Below are positions 26,767 to 36,058 of a DNA stretch of 64,000 nt, one piece after another (the first letter of the stretch is position 1; each line of letters begins with the position of its first letter). Origin of the DNA: Neobacillus driksii. GTDB taxonomy: Bacteria; Bacillota; Bacilli; Bacillales; Cytobacillaceae. The translations under genes and the position numbers were made by a program. Under the pieces are notes generated by a model, which was not told the origin of the DNA, searched no databases, and worked only from the letters and a program-made list of their open reading frames with translations. The DNA is taken from the NCBI RefSeq assembly GCF_013409995.1, contig NZ_JACCBX010000010.1, positions 186,001 through 250,000 on the forward strand, read 5' to 3'.

Positions 26767-28107
26767 ATGCATATTGTAGTGATCGGTCTAAACTATAAAA
26801 CTGCCCCTGTGGAAATCCGTGAGCGGTTAACATTTAATGAAGCCGAGCTTGGGGATGCAATAAAAAAATTAAATACCAAAAAAAGCATCCTTGAAAATAT
26901 CATTGTCTCTACATGTAATCGTACAGAGATATATGCGGTTGTCGATCAGCTGCATACTGGACGCTATTATATTAAAGAATTTTTATCTGAATGGTTCAGA
27001 ATTGAGCAATCTGAGTTTTCACCTTTTCTATTTGTTTACGAAGAGGACGGGGCTATTGAGCATTTATTCAAGGTAGCATGCGGCCTTCATTCCATGGTTT
27101 TAGGGGAAACACAAATATTAGGGCAGGTTCGTACGAGCTTTATGTTAGCTCAAGAACTTGGAACGACAGGTACGGTCTTTAACCAGCTATTTAAGCAGGC
27201 GATTACACTTGCGAAGCGCGGACATGCTGAAACAGATATTGGTGCCAATGCGGTCTCAGTTAGTTATGCTGCAGTTGAACTAGCGAAGAAAATTTTCGGA
27301 TCACTTGAGAATAAGCATGTTCTCATTTTTGGTGCTGGTAAAATGGGTGAGCTTGCGGCGCAAAACCTGCATGGCAATGGTGTAAGAAAAGTTACGGTTA
27401 TCAATCGTACGTTTGATAAGGCTAAGGTTCTGGCTAACCGTTTCTCTGGTGAGGCCAAAACGGTTGATGAACTCCAAAATTCCTTGATTGACGCAGATAT
27501 CCTGATCAGCTCAACAGGAGCAAAGGATTTTGTCATTACAAAAGCTATGATGGAAAAAGTAGAGAAAAAGCGTAAGGGCAAGCCATTATTTATGGTTGAT
27601 ATTGCTGTTCCACGTGACTTAGATCCAAGAATCGCAGAGCTTGAAAGTGTCTTTTTGTATGATATTGATGATTTAGAAGGAATTGTTGAGGCCAACCTTC
27701 AGGAGCGCAAGAAAGCAGCTCAGGTTATCATGTTGATGATTGAAAAGGAAATTGTTGATTTCAAGCAATGGCTCGGATTGCTGGGAGTAGTTCCTGTTAT
27801 ATCTGCTCTAAGAGATAAGGCAGCTGCTATTCAATCCGAAACGATGACCAGTATTGAGCGCAAGCTCCCTCATTTATCGGACAGAGATAGAAAGGTTCTA
27901 AATAAACATACAAAGAGCATTATCAACCAGCTGTTAAAAGACCCTATCTTACAAGCAAAAGAATTGGCTGCTCGTCCAGATGCTGAAGAGGCATTGGATT
28001 TATTTATGAAAATATTTAATATTGAAGAGCTTGTAGAAAAACAAACGAAAGCAGCCGAAACGAATAATGCAGTGGTTCATGTACCGCAGGCTTCCTTTCA
28101 GTCATAA
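26767..28107 (+). CDS. hemA: Glutamyl-tRNA reductase
   Basis: First step of the C5 haem pathway: NADPH-dependent reduction of glutamyl-tRNA(Glu) to glutamate-1-semialdehyde. The 446-residue protein has the catalytic Cys segment VSTCNRTEIYA, the GLHSMVLGETQILGQV motif, the NADPH-binding fold (FGAGKMGELAA) and the C-terminal helical dimerisation domain. First gene of hemAXCDBL, as in B. subtilis. Confidence 0.97.
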   Translation: MHIVVIGLNYKTAPVEIRERLTFNEAELGDAIKKLNTKKSILENIIVSTCNRTEIYAVVDQLHTGRYYIKEFLSEWFRIEQSEFSPFLFVYEEDGAIEHLFKVACGLHSMVLGETQILGQVRTSFMLAQELGTTGTVFNQLFKQAITLAKRGHAETDIGANAVSVSYAAVELAKKIFGSLENKHVLIFGAGKMGELAAQNLHGNGVRKVTVINRTFDKAKVLANRFSGEAKTVDELQNSLIDADILISSTGAKDFVITKAMMEKVEKKRKGKPLFMVDIAVPRDLDPRIAELESVFLYDIDDLEGIVEANLQERKKAAQVIMLMIEKEIVDFKQWLGLLGVVPVISALRDKAAAIQSETMTSIERKLPHLSDRDRKVLNKHTKSIINQLLKDPILQAKELAARPDAEEALDLFMKIFNIEELVEKQTKAAETNNAVVHVPQASFQS

Positions 28108-28119
28108 GAGGTACTGAAT

Positions 28120-28953
28120 ATGTTTGACTTCCATATGACGCGGCTGCACGAATTGACAGTAGTCCTATATGCCTTCAGTGTGTTGTTATATTTTTTCGAT
28201 TTCATTCACCATAACCGGAAGGCAAACCGTATCGCCTTCTGGTTACTTGCGTTTGTATGGGTTTTACAAACCGGCTTTCTTACTTCCTATATGATAAAAA
28301 CAGGAAGATTTCCTGCATTAACAATCTTTGAAGGTCTTTATTTTTATGCTTGGGTTTTGGTAACTTTATCGCTTGGAATTAACCGTCTTCTAAAGGTCGA
28401 TTTCATCGTTTTTTTTACAAATATACTAGGTTTTATTGTCATCGCGATTCATACATTTGCTCCGATTAACCATGATTCACATGTCATAAGTAATCAGCTA
28501 ATGTCAGAACTTTTGCTTATACATATCACAATGGCCATTCTATCTTATGGTGCCTTCTCTGTGTCTTTTGTGCTGTCACTTCTCTATCTGATTCAATATG
28601 ATTTATTGAAAAGGAAAAAATGGGGGACAAGGCTTTTGAGAATAGCAGATTTAAGTAAGCTGGAACGTTCCTCTTATATATTAGTAGTCATTGGGGTTCC
28701 TATGCTGTTATTAAGTCTGATCTTGGGTTTACAATGGGCCTTTTTAAAGGTTCCAGGGATGCCATGGTACGATATGAAAATTATTGGTTCCTTTATTCTA
28801 TTAGCCGGATACAGTATCTACTTGTATCTGCGTATCGTTAAAAATATGTCAGGCAGACAATTAGCCTTTTGGAATGTCGGTTCATTTTTAATTGTATTAA
28901 TTAACTTTTTTCTATTTGGTCAATTATCATCATTTCACTTTTGGTACTCATAG
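28120..28953 (+). CDS. hemX: HemX, membrane protein of the hem operon
   Basis: Integral membrane protein of 277 residues with about eight hydrophobic segments and the cytochrome-c-assembly (CcsA-like) pattern, including conserved His and Trp residues (FAPINHDSH, LLIHITMAILSYG, LGLQWAFLKVPGMPWYD). In B. subtilis HemX affects the cellular amount of HemA; the mechanism is not shown by sequence. 12 bp after hemA. Confidence 0.94.
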   Translation: MFDFHMTRLHELTVVLYAFSVLLYFFDFIHHNRKANRIAFWLLAFVWVLQTGFLTSYMIKTGRFPALTIFEGLYFYAWVLVTLSLGINRLLKVDFIVFFTNILGFIVIAIHTFAPINHDSHVISNQLMSELLLIHITMAILSYGAFSVSFVLSLLYLIQYDLLKRKKWGTRLLRIADLSKLERSSYILVVIGVPMLLLSLILGLQWAFLKVPGMPWYDMKIIGSFILLAGYSIYLYLRIVKNMSGRQLAFWNVGSFLIVLINFFLFGQLSSFHFWYS

Positions 28954-28962
28954 GAGGCAGTC

Positions 28963-29901
28963 ATGAGAAAAATAATCGTAGGTTCTAGACGCAGCAAATT
29001 GGCTCTTACTCAAACAAACTGGGTGATAGAACAGCTGAAAAAGCTAGGCGGCAACTTTGAATTTGAAGTAAAAGAAATTGTTACTAAAGGGGATAAAATC
29101 CTTGATGTTACGCTTTCAAAAGTAGGCGGTAAAGGGTTGTTTGTTAAGGAAATCGAACAGGCCATGATGGATAAAGAAATTGATATGGCTGTTCATAGTA
29201 TGAAAGACATGCCAGCTGTTCTGCCTGAGGGTTTAACAATCGGCTGCATACCTTTCCGTGAGGACCATCGTGATGCATTGATTTCAAGGGATCATATTAC
29301 GCTAAAAGACTTGAAGCCAGGAGCGATTATTGGCACGAGCAGTCTTCGCCGCAGTGCGCAGATTTTAGCCCAGCGCCCAGATTTAGAAATTAAATGGATC
29401 CGTGGAAATGTTGATACAAGATTACAAAAGCTCCAAGATGAAGAATATGACGCTATTATCCTAGCTGCAGCAGGACTTTCCCGTCTTGGCTGGGCAAAAG
29501 AAACCATTACGGAATTTATCGATGCAGATATTTGTGTTCCAGCGGTTGGGCAAGGTGCATTATCCATCGAATGCCGTGAAGATGATAAGGAGCTTCTTGA
29601 ACTTTTTGAAAAATTCACTTGTAAAAAAACAGAAAGAGCGGTTCGCGCAGAACGTGCTTTCCTTCAAAAAATGGAAGGCGGCTGCCAGGTGCCGATTGCT
29701 GGCTTTGCCTATGTAGCGGATAATGATGAAATCGTTCTTACTGTTTTAGTTGCTTCTCCTGAAGGTCAAGAAATCTTTAAGGAAGAATTAAGGGGCACTA
29801 ACCCAGAAGAGCTTGGTATTAAAGCTGCAGACCTATTAATTGAAAGAGGAGCTAAAGATCTGATTGAGAAGGTTAAACGGGAGCTCGAGGGTCAATGCTA
29901 A
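28963..29901 (+). CDS. hemC: Porphobilinogen deaminase (hydroxymethylbilane synthase)
   Basis: Polymerises four porphobilinogens to hydroxymethylbilane. The 312-residue enzyme starts with GSRRSKLALTQT, contains VTKGDKILD, HSMKDMPA, GTSSLRRSAQ, GNVDTRLQKL and VGQGALSIECR, and carries the dipyrromethane-cofactor cysteine, Cys241, in EGGCQVPIAG. It overlaps hemD by 7 bp. Confidence 0.97.
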   Translation: MRKIIVGSRRSKLALTQTNWVIEQLKKLGGNFEFEVKEIVTKGDKILDVTLSKVGGKGLFVKEIEQAMMDKEIDMAVHSMKDMPAVLPEGLTIGCIPFREDHRDALISRDHITLKDLKPGAIIGTSSLRRSAQILAQRPDLEIKWIRGNVDTRLQKLQDEEYDAIILAAAGLSRLGWAKETITEFIDADICVPAVGQGALSIECREDDKELLELFEKFTCKKTERAVRAERAFLQKMEGGCQVPIAGFAYVADNDEIVLTVLVASPEGQEIFKEELRGTNPEELGIKAADLLIERGAKDLIEKVKRELEGQC

Positions 29902-30668
29902 AACCGTTAGGGTTGAAAGACAAAAAGGTCCTGGTCCCTCGTGGAGCAGGTCAGGCAAAATCCTTTTCACAACTTGTCGAAAAGTATGGAGGGATTTCAA
30001 TTGAAATCCCTCTTATTGCATTTCGGCCAATTGAACTCACAGCGCAGCTGCAAACTGCTATGAATGAGATTAATACATATGACTGGATTGTTTTTACTAG
30101 CAATGTCACTGTGGAAACGTTCTTTTCTTTTTACAAAAATGCAGATCAAAAATCATTTCCGAAAATTGCTGTGATAGGCAGGAAAACGGAAGAGGTACTG
30201 CAGGAAAGAGGATACAAAGCAGAGTTTGTACCAACTGCCTATGTGACCGAGGTGTTTACGGAAGAATTCCTGCCTATAGTACCGAGTGGTTCAAAAGTGC
30301 TAATCCCAAAGGGAAATCTAGCACGGGAATATATCTCTGCTTCGCTTAGTAACCATGGTGTACATGTCGATGAAATTGTTATATACGAGACTTACATGCC
30401 AAATGAGAGTCGTAAGAAACTAGCTAACATGCTTTCTAATGATGAACTTGATATCTTAATGTTTACGAGTCCTTCGACTGTTAATCACTTTATGGGTGTC
30501 GTGAAGGAGTATAACCTCGAGAGTCATATTCATAGATGTGTGATTAGCTGTATCGGACCAGTTACAGAGAAGAGATTACTCGCCTATGGACTGCCCGTTC
30601 ACGTGTCTCCAGAGGAGTATACAGTTAAAGATATGATTAAAGGCACCATTCAGTTTTTAGAAAAATGA
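29895..30668 (+). CDS. hemD: Uroporphyrinogen-III synthase
   Basis: Cyclises hydroxymethylbilane with inversion of ring D. The family is poorly conserved; here 257 residues with the two-domain pattern and typical segments KKVLVPRGAGQA, YDWIVFTSNVTVE, VLIPKGNLAREYI and DILMFTSPSTVNHFM. Identity rests on these and on the place in the hem operon. Its start overlaps the end of hemC. Confidence 0.93.
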   Translation: MLKPLGLKDKKVLVPRGAGQAKSFSQLVEKYGGISIEIPLIAFRPIELTAQLQTAMNEINTYDWIVFTSNVTVETFFSFYKNADQKSFPKIAVIGRKTEEVLQERGYKAEFVPTAYVTEVFTEEFLPIVPSGSKVLIPKGNLAREYISASLSNHGVHVDEIVIYETYMPNESRKKLANMLSNDELDILMFTSPSTVNHFMGVVKEYNLESHIHRCVISCIGPVTEKRLLAYGLPVHVSPEEYTVKDMIKGTIQFLEK

Positions 30669-30700
30669 TATTTTAAAATAAAACTTGGGGGTAAAAATAA

Positions 30701-31681
30701 ATGGAACTTCAATTTTCACGTCATCGCCGATTACGTACGAGTGCTAGTATGCGTGCACTCGTAAGAGAAAACCACTTAACACCAGACGACTTTATCTATC
30801 CGTTATTCATCTATGAAGGTGAAAACATTCGCAGAGAAGTATCTTCTATGCCTGGTGTATTCCAAGTATCAATGGATAACCTAAAAGCTGAAATGGATGA
30901 TATCGTTGCTCACGGCATTAAGTCCGTTTTATTATTTGGAATTCCGACTACAAAAGATGAGTGCGGTACACAAGCATTTCATGACCATGGCATTATCCAA
31001 GTTGCCACCCGATGGATTAAGGAACATTATCCAGAAATAATTATTGTGGCGGATACTTGCTTGTGCGAATATACGAGCCATGGACATTGTGGAATGGTTG
31101 AAGGCGATAAAATTTTAAACGACGAATCTTTAGAATTGCTTGTAAAAACAGCTATTGCTCAAGCTGAAGCAGGTGCGGATATTATTGCTCCATCGAATAT
31201 GATGGATGGCTTTGTGGCAGCAATTCGTGCTGGTTTGGATGAAGCAGGATTTAAAGATATCCCGATCATGTCTTATGCAGTTAAATATGCTTCTGCTTTT
31301 TACGGTCCATTCCGTGAAGCAGCTGAAGGCGCTCCGCAGTTCGGCGATCGTAAAACGTATCAAATGGACCCTGCAAACAGAATGGAAGCATTCAGGGAGG
31401 CAGAATCCGATGTGGCTGAAGGTGCAGATTTCCTAATTGTGAAACCGGGAATGCCTTACCTTGATATTGTTCGTGATGTTAAAAATAACTTTAATCTTCC
31501 TGTTGTGGCTTATAACGTCAGCGGTGAATATTCGATGATCAAAGCTGCGGCTGCAAACGGCTGGATTGACGAGAGACAAACCGTAATGGAAATGTTAATC
31601 GCCTTCAAACGTGCAGGTGCAGACCTTATTATTACATATGCAGCTAAAGATGCATGCCGCTGGTTAAAAGAAGATCACTAA
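30701..31681 (+). CDS. hemB: Delta-aminolevulinic acid dehydratase (porphobilinogen synthase)
   Basis: Condenses two 5-aminolevulinates to porphobilinogen. The 326-residue product has the zinc-site cysteines in DTCLCEYTSHGHCG, the Schiff-base lysines in SYAVKYASAFYGPFR and LIVKPGMPYLD, and FYGPFREAA. RBS TTGGGGGT. Second enzyme of the pathway, encoded between hemD and hemL. Confidence 0.98.
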   Translation: MELQFSRHRRLRTSASMRALVRENHLTPDDFIYPLFIYEGENIRREVSSMPGVFQVSMDNLKAEMDDIVAHGIKSVLLFGIPTTKDECGTQAFHDHGIIQVATRWIKEHYPEIIIVADTCLCEYTSHGHCGMVEGDKILNDESLELLVKTAIAQAEAGADIIAPSNMMDGFVAAIRAGLDEAGFKDIPIMSYAVKYASAFYGPFREAAEGAPQFGDRKTYQMDPANRMEAFREAESDVAEGADFLIVKPGMPYLDIVRDVKNNFNLPVVAYNVSGEYSMIKAAAANGWIDERQTVMEMLIAFKRAGADLIITYAAKDACRWLKEDH

Positions 31682-31708
31682 TAACAACTCGAAAAGAGGA
31701 ATTCAAAA

Positions 31709-32995
31709 ATGCGCTCATATACAAAATCAGTAGAAGCATTTAAAGAAGCTCAAAACTTAATGCCAGGCGGCGTTAACAGCCCGGTACGTGCGTTTAAATC
31801 TGTTAATATGGATCCGATTTTCATGGAAAGAGGAAAAGGTTCAAAAATCTATGATATCGATGGCAATGAATATATCGATTACGTATTATCATGGGGACCG
31901 TTAATCCTTGGCCATACAAATGACAGAGTGGTTGAAGGAATTAAAAAGGTGGCTGAGCTTGGTACGAGCTATGGTGCACCGACATTAATGGAAAATGAAC
32001 TGGCTAAGCTTGTGATTGAACGAGTACCTTCGATTGAAGTGGTAAGGATGGTTTCATCCGGAACAGAAGCAACGATGAGTGCGCTTCGCTTAGCACGCGG
32101 CTACACTGGCCGCAACAAGATTTTGAAATTTGAAGGCTGTTACCATGGACATGGTGATTCTCTCTTGATTAAAGCTGGTTCTGGCGTTGCTACACTCGGA
32201 TTACCAGACAGTCCAGGTGTACCTGAAGGAGTCGCTAAAAACACGATTACAGTGGCATACAATGACCTTGAAGGCGTTAAATATGCGTTCGAGCAATTCG
32301 GTGATGATATTGCTTGTATTATCGTTGAACCAGTTGCAGGGAATATGGGTCTTGTCCCGCCGCTACCAGGATTCTTAGAAGGTCTTCGAGAGATTACTTC
32401 CGAAAACGGTGCATTGTTGATTTTTGATGAAGTGATGACTGGCTTCCGTGTCGGCTACAACTGTGCGCAAGGCTATTTCAATATCACTCCTGATATTACT
32501 TGTCTTGGAAAAGTAATTGGCGGTGGTCTTCCAGTTGGCGCTTACGGCGGTAAAGCTGAGATCATGCGACAAATCGCTCCTGCAGGACCAATCTATCAAG
32601 CAGGAACACTTTCAGGGAATCCTCTTGCGATGACTGCTGGTTATGAAACATTAAGTCAATTAACACCAGAGCATTACGAAGAGTTCAAGCGCTTAGGTGA
32701 CTTACTCGAAAAAGGAATTACCGCAGCTGCCGAAAAGTATGATATTCCTGTTACCTTTAACCGTGCTGGTTCGATGATCGGTTTCTTCTTCACCAAAGAA
32801 CCTGTCATCAATTATGAAACAGCAAAAACGTCTAACTTAGATTATTTTGCTGCTTACTATCGTGAAATGGCAGAACAAGGGGTATTCCTGCCGCCATCTC
32901 AATTCGAAGGACTATTCTTGTCTACAGAACATACCGACGAGGATATTGAAAAGACAATCAAAGCAGTAGAAATCGCTTTTTCAAAACTAAAGTAA
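31709..32995 (+). CDS. hemL: Glutamate-1-semialdehyde 2,1-aminomutase
   Basis: PLP enzyme that converts glutamate-1-semialdehyde to 5-aminolevulinate. The 428-residue protein has the class-III aminotransferase fold with MPGGVNSPVRAF at the N-terminus, GCYHGHGDSLL, the IFDEVMTGFRVG segment and the PLP lysine, Lys268, in CLGKVIGGGLPVGAYGG. Last gene of the hem operon, before a strong terminator. Confidence 0.98.
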   Translation: MRSYTKSVEAFKEAQNLMPGGVNSPVRAFKSVNMDPIFMERGKGSKIYDIDGNEYIDYVLSWGPLILGHTNDRVVEGIKKVAELGTSYGAPTLMENELAKLVIERVPSIEVVRMVSSGTEATMSALRLARGYTGRNKILKFEGCYHGHGDSLLIKAGSGVATLGLPDSPGVPEGVAKNTITVAYNDLEGVKYAFEQFGDDIACIIVEPVAGNMGLVPPLPGFLEGLREITSENGALLIFDEVMTGFRVGYNCAQGYFNITPDITCLGKVIGGGLPVGAYGGKAEIMRQIAPAGPIYQAGTLSGNPLAMTAGYETLSQLTPEHYEEFKRLGDLLEKGITAAAEKYDIPVTFNRAGSMIGFFFTKEPVINYETAKTSNLDYFAAYYREMAEQGVFLPPSQFEGLFLSTEHTDEDIEKTIKAVEIAFSKLK

Positions 32996-33005
32996 TACTT
33001 TTTAG

Positions 33006-33040
33006 CACTCACCTCCTAGCAGGTGAGTGTTTTTGTTTTT
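33006..33040 (+). terminator. Terminator of the hem operon
   Basis: CACTCACCT (33006-33014) pairs with AGGTGAGTG (33021-33029), followed by TTTTTGTTTTT. The sequence is like that of the tRNA-Arg terminator. Confidence 0.92.
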
Positions 33041-33147
33041 AAACTTTTTACATAAGAGGGCTTTTTTATCATAAATAAAAGCATTCGATCATAGAGTGTA
33101 AGTGACATAGTGATTTTGCTTAAAAGGAAACGAAAGGAGGAGTCGCT

Positions 33148-34245
33148 TTGTCTCAGGAGAATCAATCGTGCCTGCGATTTTCCTTGGAGGAGTCATTGTG
33201 GTTTAGAAAAGGACAGGAAGTGGCTGAACTTGTGTCGATTTCTCTAGACCCGGATATTACCATCCAGGAAAATGATCAATACGTAACTATACGTGGTTCG
33301 CTGGAGTTAACTGGCGAATATAGAAATGACGCTGAAAGTACAGTAGAAGAGGAAGAAAATGTACCTATTCAAAAGTATGTAGAAAGAGTGGATCCTCAAG
33401 AGGAAGGCATTTGTGAATTTTCACACCGTTTTCCTGTCGATATTACCATTCCAAACAATCGGATTCAAAGCATCTATGATATCGATGTCATTGTGGAGTC
33501 ATTTGATTATTCGATTCCGGAACGCAGTTGTCTGAAACTGTCCGCGGAATTAACCATCAGCGGCTTGTATGATTCGACTCAACAAGAAGAGGTTGAGGAA
33601 CGAGAGGAGTATGAAGTACTCCATCGTTATCAAGTAGAAGTACCATGTGCAGAAGAACAAGAAGAAGCAGAACAGGAAGAGAATCAATTTGAGGATACTT
33701 TCTTGTTTGAAGCGGAAGCAAGAAAACTGCCTGAGGAGGAAAAGGTTGAAGTTTTCCCGAAATTCCCAACTTTTTCGTACCAAGAGCCTGAAGAAGAGGA
33801 AGAACCCCAACAGCCAAAACAGCCTGTTGTTTTTGAACATTCAAGAAGTGAGGCTAGTGAGCCCGTCCAAGAGATAGAAGAAATCGTAGAGGAAGCTCCG
33901 GCACAGCCAATTGCAGAAGAGGAGGCACAAGAGCCTGTAGAAGCAAAAGAACCAGTTCTAGAGGAGAGTTCTTCTTCTCCGGAGGCACCGCCAAAACAAG
34001 CCAAAAAGAAACCATCTAAGAAGAAAACAATGACATTAACGGAGTTCTTTGCTCGCAAAGAAGATAGCTCCGATCAAGCTAGATTAAAAGTTTGCATTGT
34101 CCAAAAGGGCGACACGCTGGATAGTCTTGCCGACCGTTATGCGGTATCAGTCCCGAATCTGCTGCGTTACAATAATCTTGAACTCAATCAAGATGTATTT
34201 GAGGGTCAAGTATTATATGTACCTGTCGCATTAGCAAAAAAGTAA
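33148..34245 (+). CDS. spoVID: Stage VI sporulation protein D (spore coat encasement)
   Basis: Mother-cell spore coat morphogenetic protein, needed for coat encasement around the forespore. The 365-residue product has the conserved N-terminal SpoVID domain (about 10-160, starting CLRFSLEESLWFRKGQEV), a long acidic and proline-rich middle with many Glu (about 165-300), and a C-terminal LysM domain (about 313-362, VQKGDTLDSLADRYAVS). Start is TTG with AAAGGAGG. In B. subtilis it is a sigma-E gene; a weak sigma-E-like -10 (CATAGAGT) occurs near 33090. Confidence 0.95.
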   Translation: MSQENQSCLRFSLEESLWFRKGQEVAELVSISLDPDITIQENDQYVTIRGSLELTGEYRNDAESTVEEEENVPIQKYVERVDPQEEGICEFSHRFPVDITIPNNRIQSIYDIDVIVESFDYSIPERSCLKLSAELTISGLYDSTQQEEVEEREEYEVLHRYQVEVPCAEEQEEAEQEENQFEDTFLFEAEARKLPEEEKVEVFPKFPTFSYQEPEEEEEPQQPKQPVVFEHSRSEASEPVQEIEEIVEEAPAQPIAEEEAQEPVEAKEPVLEESSSSPEAPPKQAKKKPSKKKTMTLTEFFARKEDSSDQARLKVCIVQKGDTLDSLADRYAVSVPNLLRYNNLELNQDVFEGQVLYVPVALAKK

Positions 34246-34323
34246 TCAACAAATACATGGTGAGCGGGTTATTAACCTGCTCCCATCTTTTTAAGGATTT
34301 TGCTCTAGCTGAAAGGCAGATGA

Positions 34324-35367
34324 ATGTCGATGCGCGACACATTTCAGGTGGATTCACTGATACCTATATTAAATAACTACCAAGTAAAACCTTATTTTGT
34401 TGAGGAACACGGCAATATTAAAAAAATCTATTCCAATAAAGGGACTTTTGCATTAAAGAAAATGGACCCGACAATTGGCACAGACTTTATACGCCATGTT
34501 CATCTTCTTTACCAAAAGGGCTACAATCGAATTGTCCCTATCTATCCGACGATGGACGGAAGGTATGCCGTTCTCCATGATAAAGCCTTATATTACTTAA
34601 TGCCATGGATGTCGAATGAAGTAAAGGAAGATCGGACACAGAAACACCAGCAGCTATTTCGTGAGGTGGCAAGGATGCACACCATCACTGCTAAGGAAAT
34701 TAAGGTAAATAAAGAGGAGCGGACAGAGCATTACGAAAAAACGATTGAGGTGCTCGATAAGAATCAGGAATTTCTGGACGGCTTTATCGATGAATGTGAA
34801 AAAAGGACGTATATGTCCCCATTTGAATTGGTGTTTTGCTTGTACTATAACGAAATAAGTCAGGCACTTCGCTTTTCTAAAACCAAATTCGAAGAATGGT
34901 ATGAAAAAACAAAGGAAACAGAAAAAGCACGAATGGTGATTACACATGGAAAAATATCATCCGAGCATTTTCTTTACGACGAAAAAGGGTACGGCTATTT
35001 CATTAACTTTGAAAATGCACGCTATGGCTCACCGATTCATGATCTACTGCCATACTTTTCACGTTCCTTTAATACCCAGCCACAAAGAAATGATGAAGCA
35101 GTTGAATGGGTTTACCATTACTATAAATATTTTCCCTTTAAGGCAGATGAAAAATTGTTATTCTTTAGCTATTTAGCTTATCCTATTCCGATCATCCAGG
35201 TAGTCGAAAGATATTATAAAAAAGAACAGCCAAAAAATGAGTTGAAGTTTGTCCGAATGCTGCAACGGAAATATTGGCATTTGAAGAATTCCGAATATGT
35301 TGTGATGAGAATGACTGAAATCGATGAGCAAGAAAAGAAGGCAAAAGAAGGAGCCCAGCAGCAGTAA
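34324..35367 (+). CDS. ysxE: Spore coat-associated protein YsxE (CotS-like kinase fold)
   Basis: A 347-residue protein of the CotS/YsxE group, with an aminoglycoside-phosphotransferase-like kinase fold; members are spore coat proteins. Seen: N-terminal lobe segments TFALKKMDP and YLMPWM, the catalytic-loop-like THGKISSEHFLYDE and the metal-binding-like INFENARYGSPIHDL, in which the usual D of HGD and D-F-D positions differ, so kinase activity is doubtful. Follows spoVID as in B. subtilis. Confidence 0.9.
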   Translation: MSMRDTFQVDSLIPILNNYQVKPYFVEEHGNIKKIYSNKGTFALKKMDPTIGTDFIRHVHLLYQKGYNRIVPIYPTMDGRYAVLHDKALYYLMPWMSNEVKEDRTQKHQQLFREVARMHTITAKEIKVNKEERTEHYEKTIEVLDKNQEFLDGFIDECEKRTYMSPFELVFCLYYNEISQALRFSKTKFEEWYEKTKETEKARMVITHGKISSEHFLYDEKGYGYFINFENARYGSPIHDLLPYFSRSFNTQPQRNDEAVEWVYHYYKYFPFKADEKLLFFSYLAYPIPIIQVVERYYKKEQPKNELKFVRMLQRKYWHLKNSEYVVMRMTEIDEQEKKAKEGAQQQ

Positions 35368-35384
35368 TCATGCTAATTGGGCTC

Positions 35385-35582
35385 TTAAACAACTTCAAAA
35401 TATATAGATATTGCGATTGCAATAAACACCGCTAACAAAAGGACATCAAACACAGTGGGAATAAAAATCGTTCGTATTAATTGAAAAATCGTAAACGGCA
35501 AAATCAACTGCTCGCATACTCTCCTAGTGGTTCGATACCAGGGAGTGTAGGAGTATTTGGTGATAAATTTCCTTCGCTTCAT
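35385..35582 (-). CDS. Small membrane protein between ysxE and valS
   Basis: A 65-residue protein, unrecognised. It starts with a basic segment (MKRRKFITKYSYTPWYRTTRR) and has two hydrophobic stretches (about 25-42 and 45-63). A good ribosome site, GGAGAGGAAG on the reverse strand, precedes the ATG at 35582, which favours a real gene. It is convergent with ysxE and divergent from the valS T-box. Codons are unremarkable. Confidence 0.6.
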   Translation of the reverse strand: MKRRKFITKYSYTPWYRTTRRVCEQLILPFTIFQLIRTIFIPTVFDVLLLAVFIAIAISIYFEVV

Positions 35583-35654
35583 GTTTTACTTCCTCTCCAC
35601 AAATGGCATTTCTTTTATGTATATTCTTCCTACATAGTGAATTCTCCTAATTTC

Positions 35655-35683
35655 TTAACGTTTTTTACAAAATGGTATATAAT
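35655..35683 (+). promoter_or_regulatory. Promoter of the valS T-box leader
   Basis: TTAACG (35655-35660), 17 bp, TATAAT (35678-35683). Confidence 0.6.
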
Positions 35684-35754
35684 ATAAAAAAATTGGCTAT
35701 GATTATTGACGACTAGAACACTTTTTGGGTAGTATAAACAATATAATTAAAAAC

Positions 35755-36008
35755 ACACAAGCATAGACAGGGAAGAGTACGATGTACACCTGCTTAAAGA
35801 GAGGGAACCAGTAGCTGAAAGGATTCCTAAGCAGACAATCGGAAGGTCGCCCTCGAGCTTCTTCTGCGAACGGATGTATACATCCCATTAGTTGAAGACG
35901 GATCAAATCCGTTATTTATTTAAGCGCCAATCCATTTGTTTAGGGTTGGAAAAAAGGTGGTACCGCGAAGCAAACTCCATTCGTCCTTTTATTGACGAAT
36001 GGGGTTTT
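35755..36008 (+). ncRNA. T-box leader of valS
   Basis: tRNA-sensing leader. The T-box sequence AAGGTGGTACCGCG is at 35954-35967, followed by the terminator CCATTCGTC/GACGAATGG with GGTTTTTT at about 36001-36007. Stem I features include GGGAAGAGTACGATG, AGAGAGGGAACC and GCTGAAAGGATTCC. The probable specifier is GTC at 35846-35848, a valine codon, matching the downstream gene. Uncharged tRNA-Val would favour the antiterminator. Exact 5' boundary is approximate; the leader RNA probably starts near 35690. Confidence 0.93.
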
Positions 36009-36058
36009 TTGTTTGTCTAGTTTTTCTGGATAGAAAGAGAAATGAAGGAGATGGTCAA

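Noticed and set aside
33550..34058. Several long reverse-strand frames in spoVID
   Set aside because: They are antisense to the Glu- and Pro-rich region, whose GAA/GAG/GCA codons leave the opposite strand free of stops; no ribosome sites.
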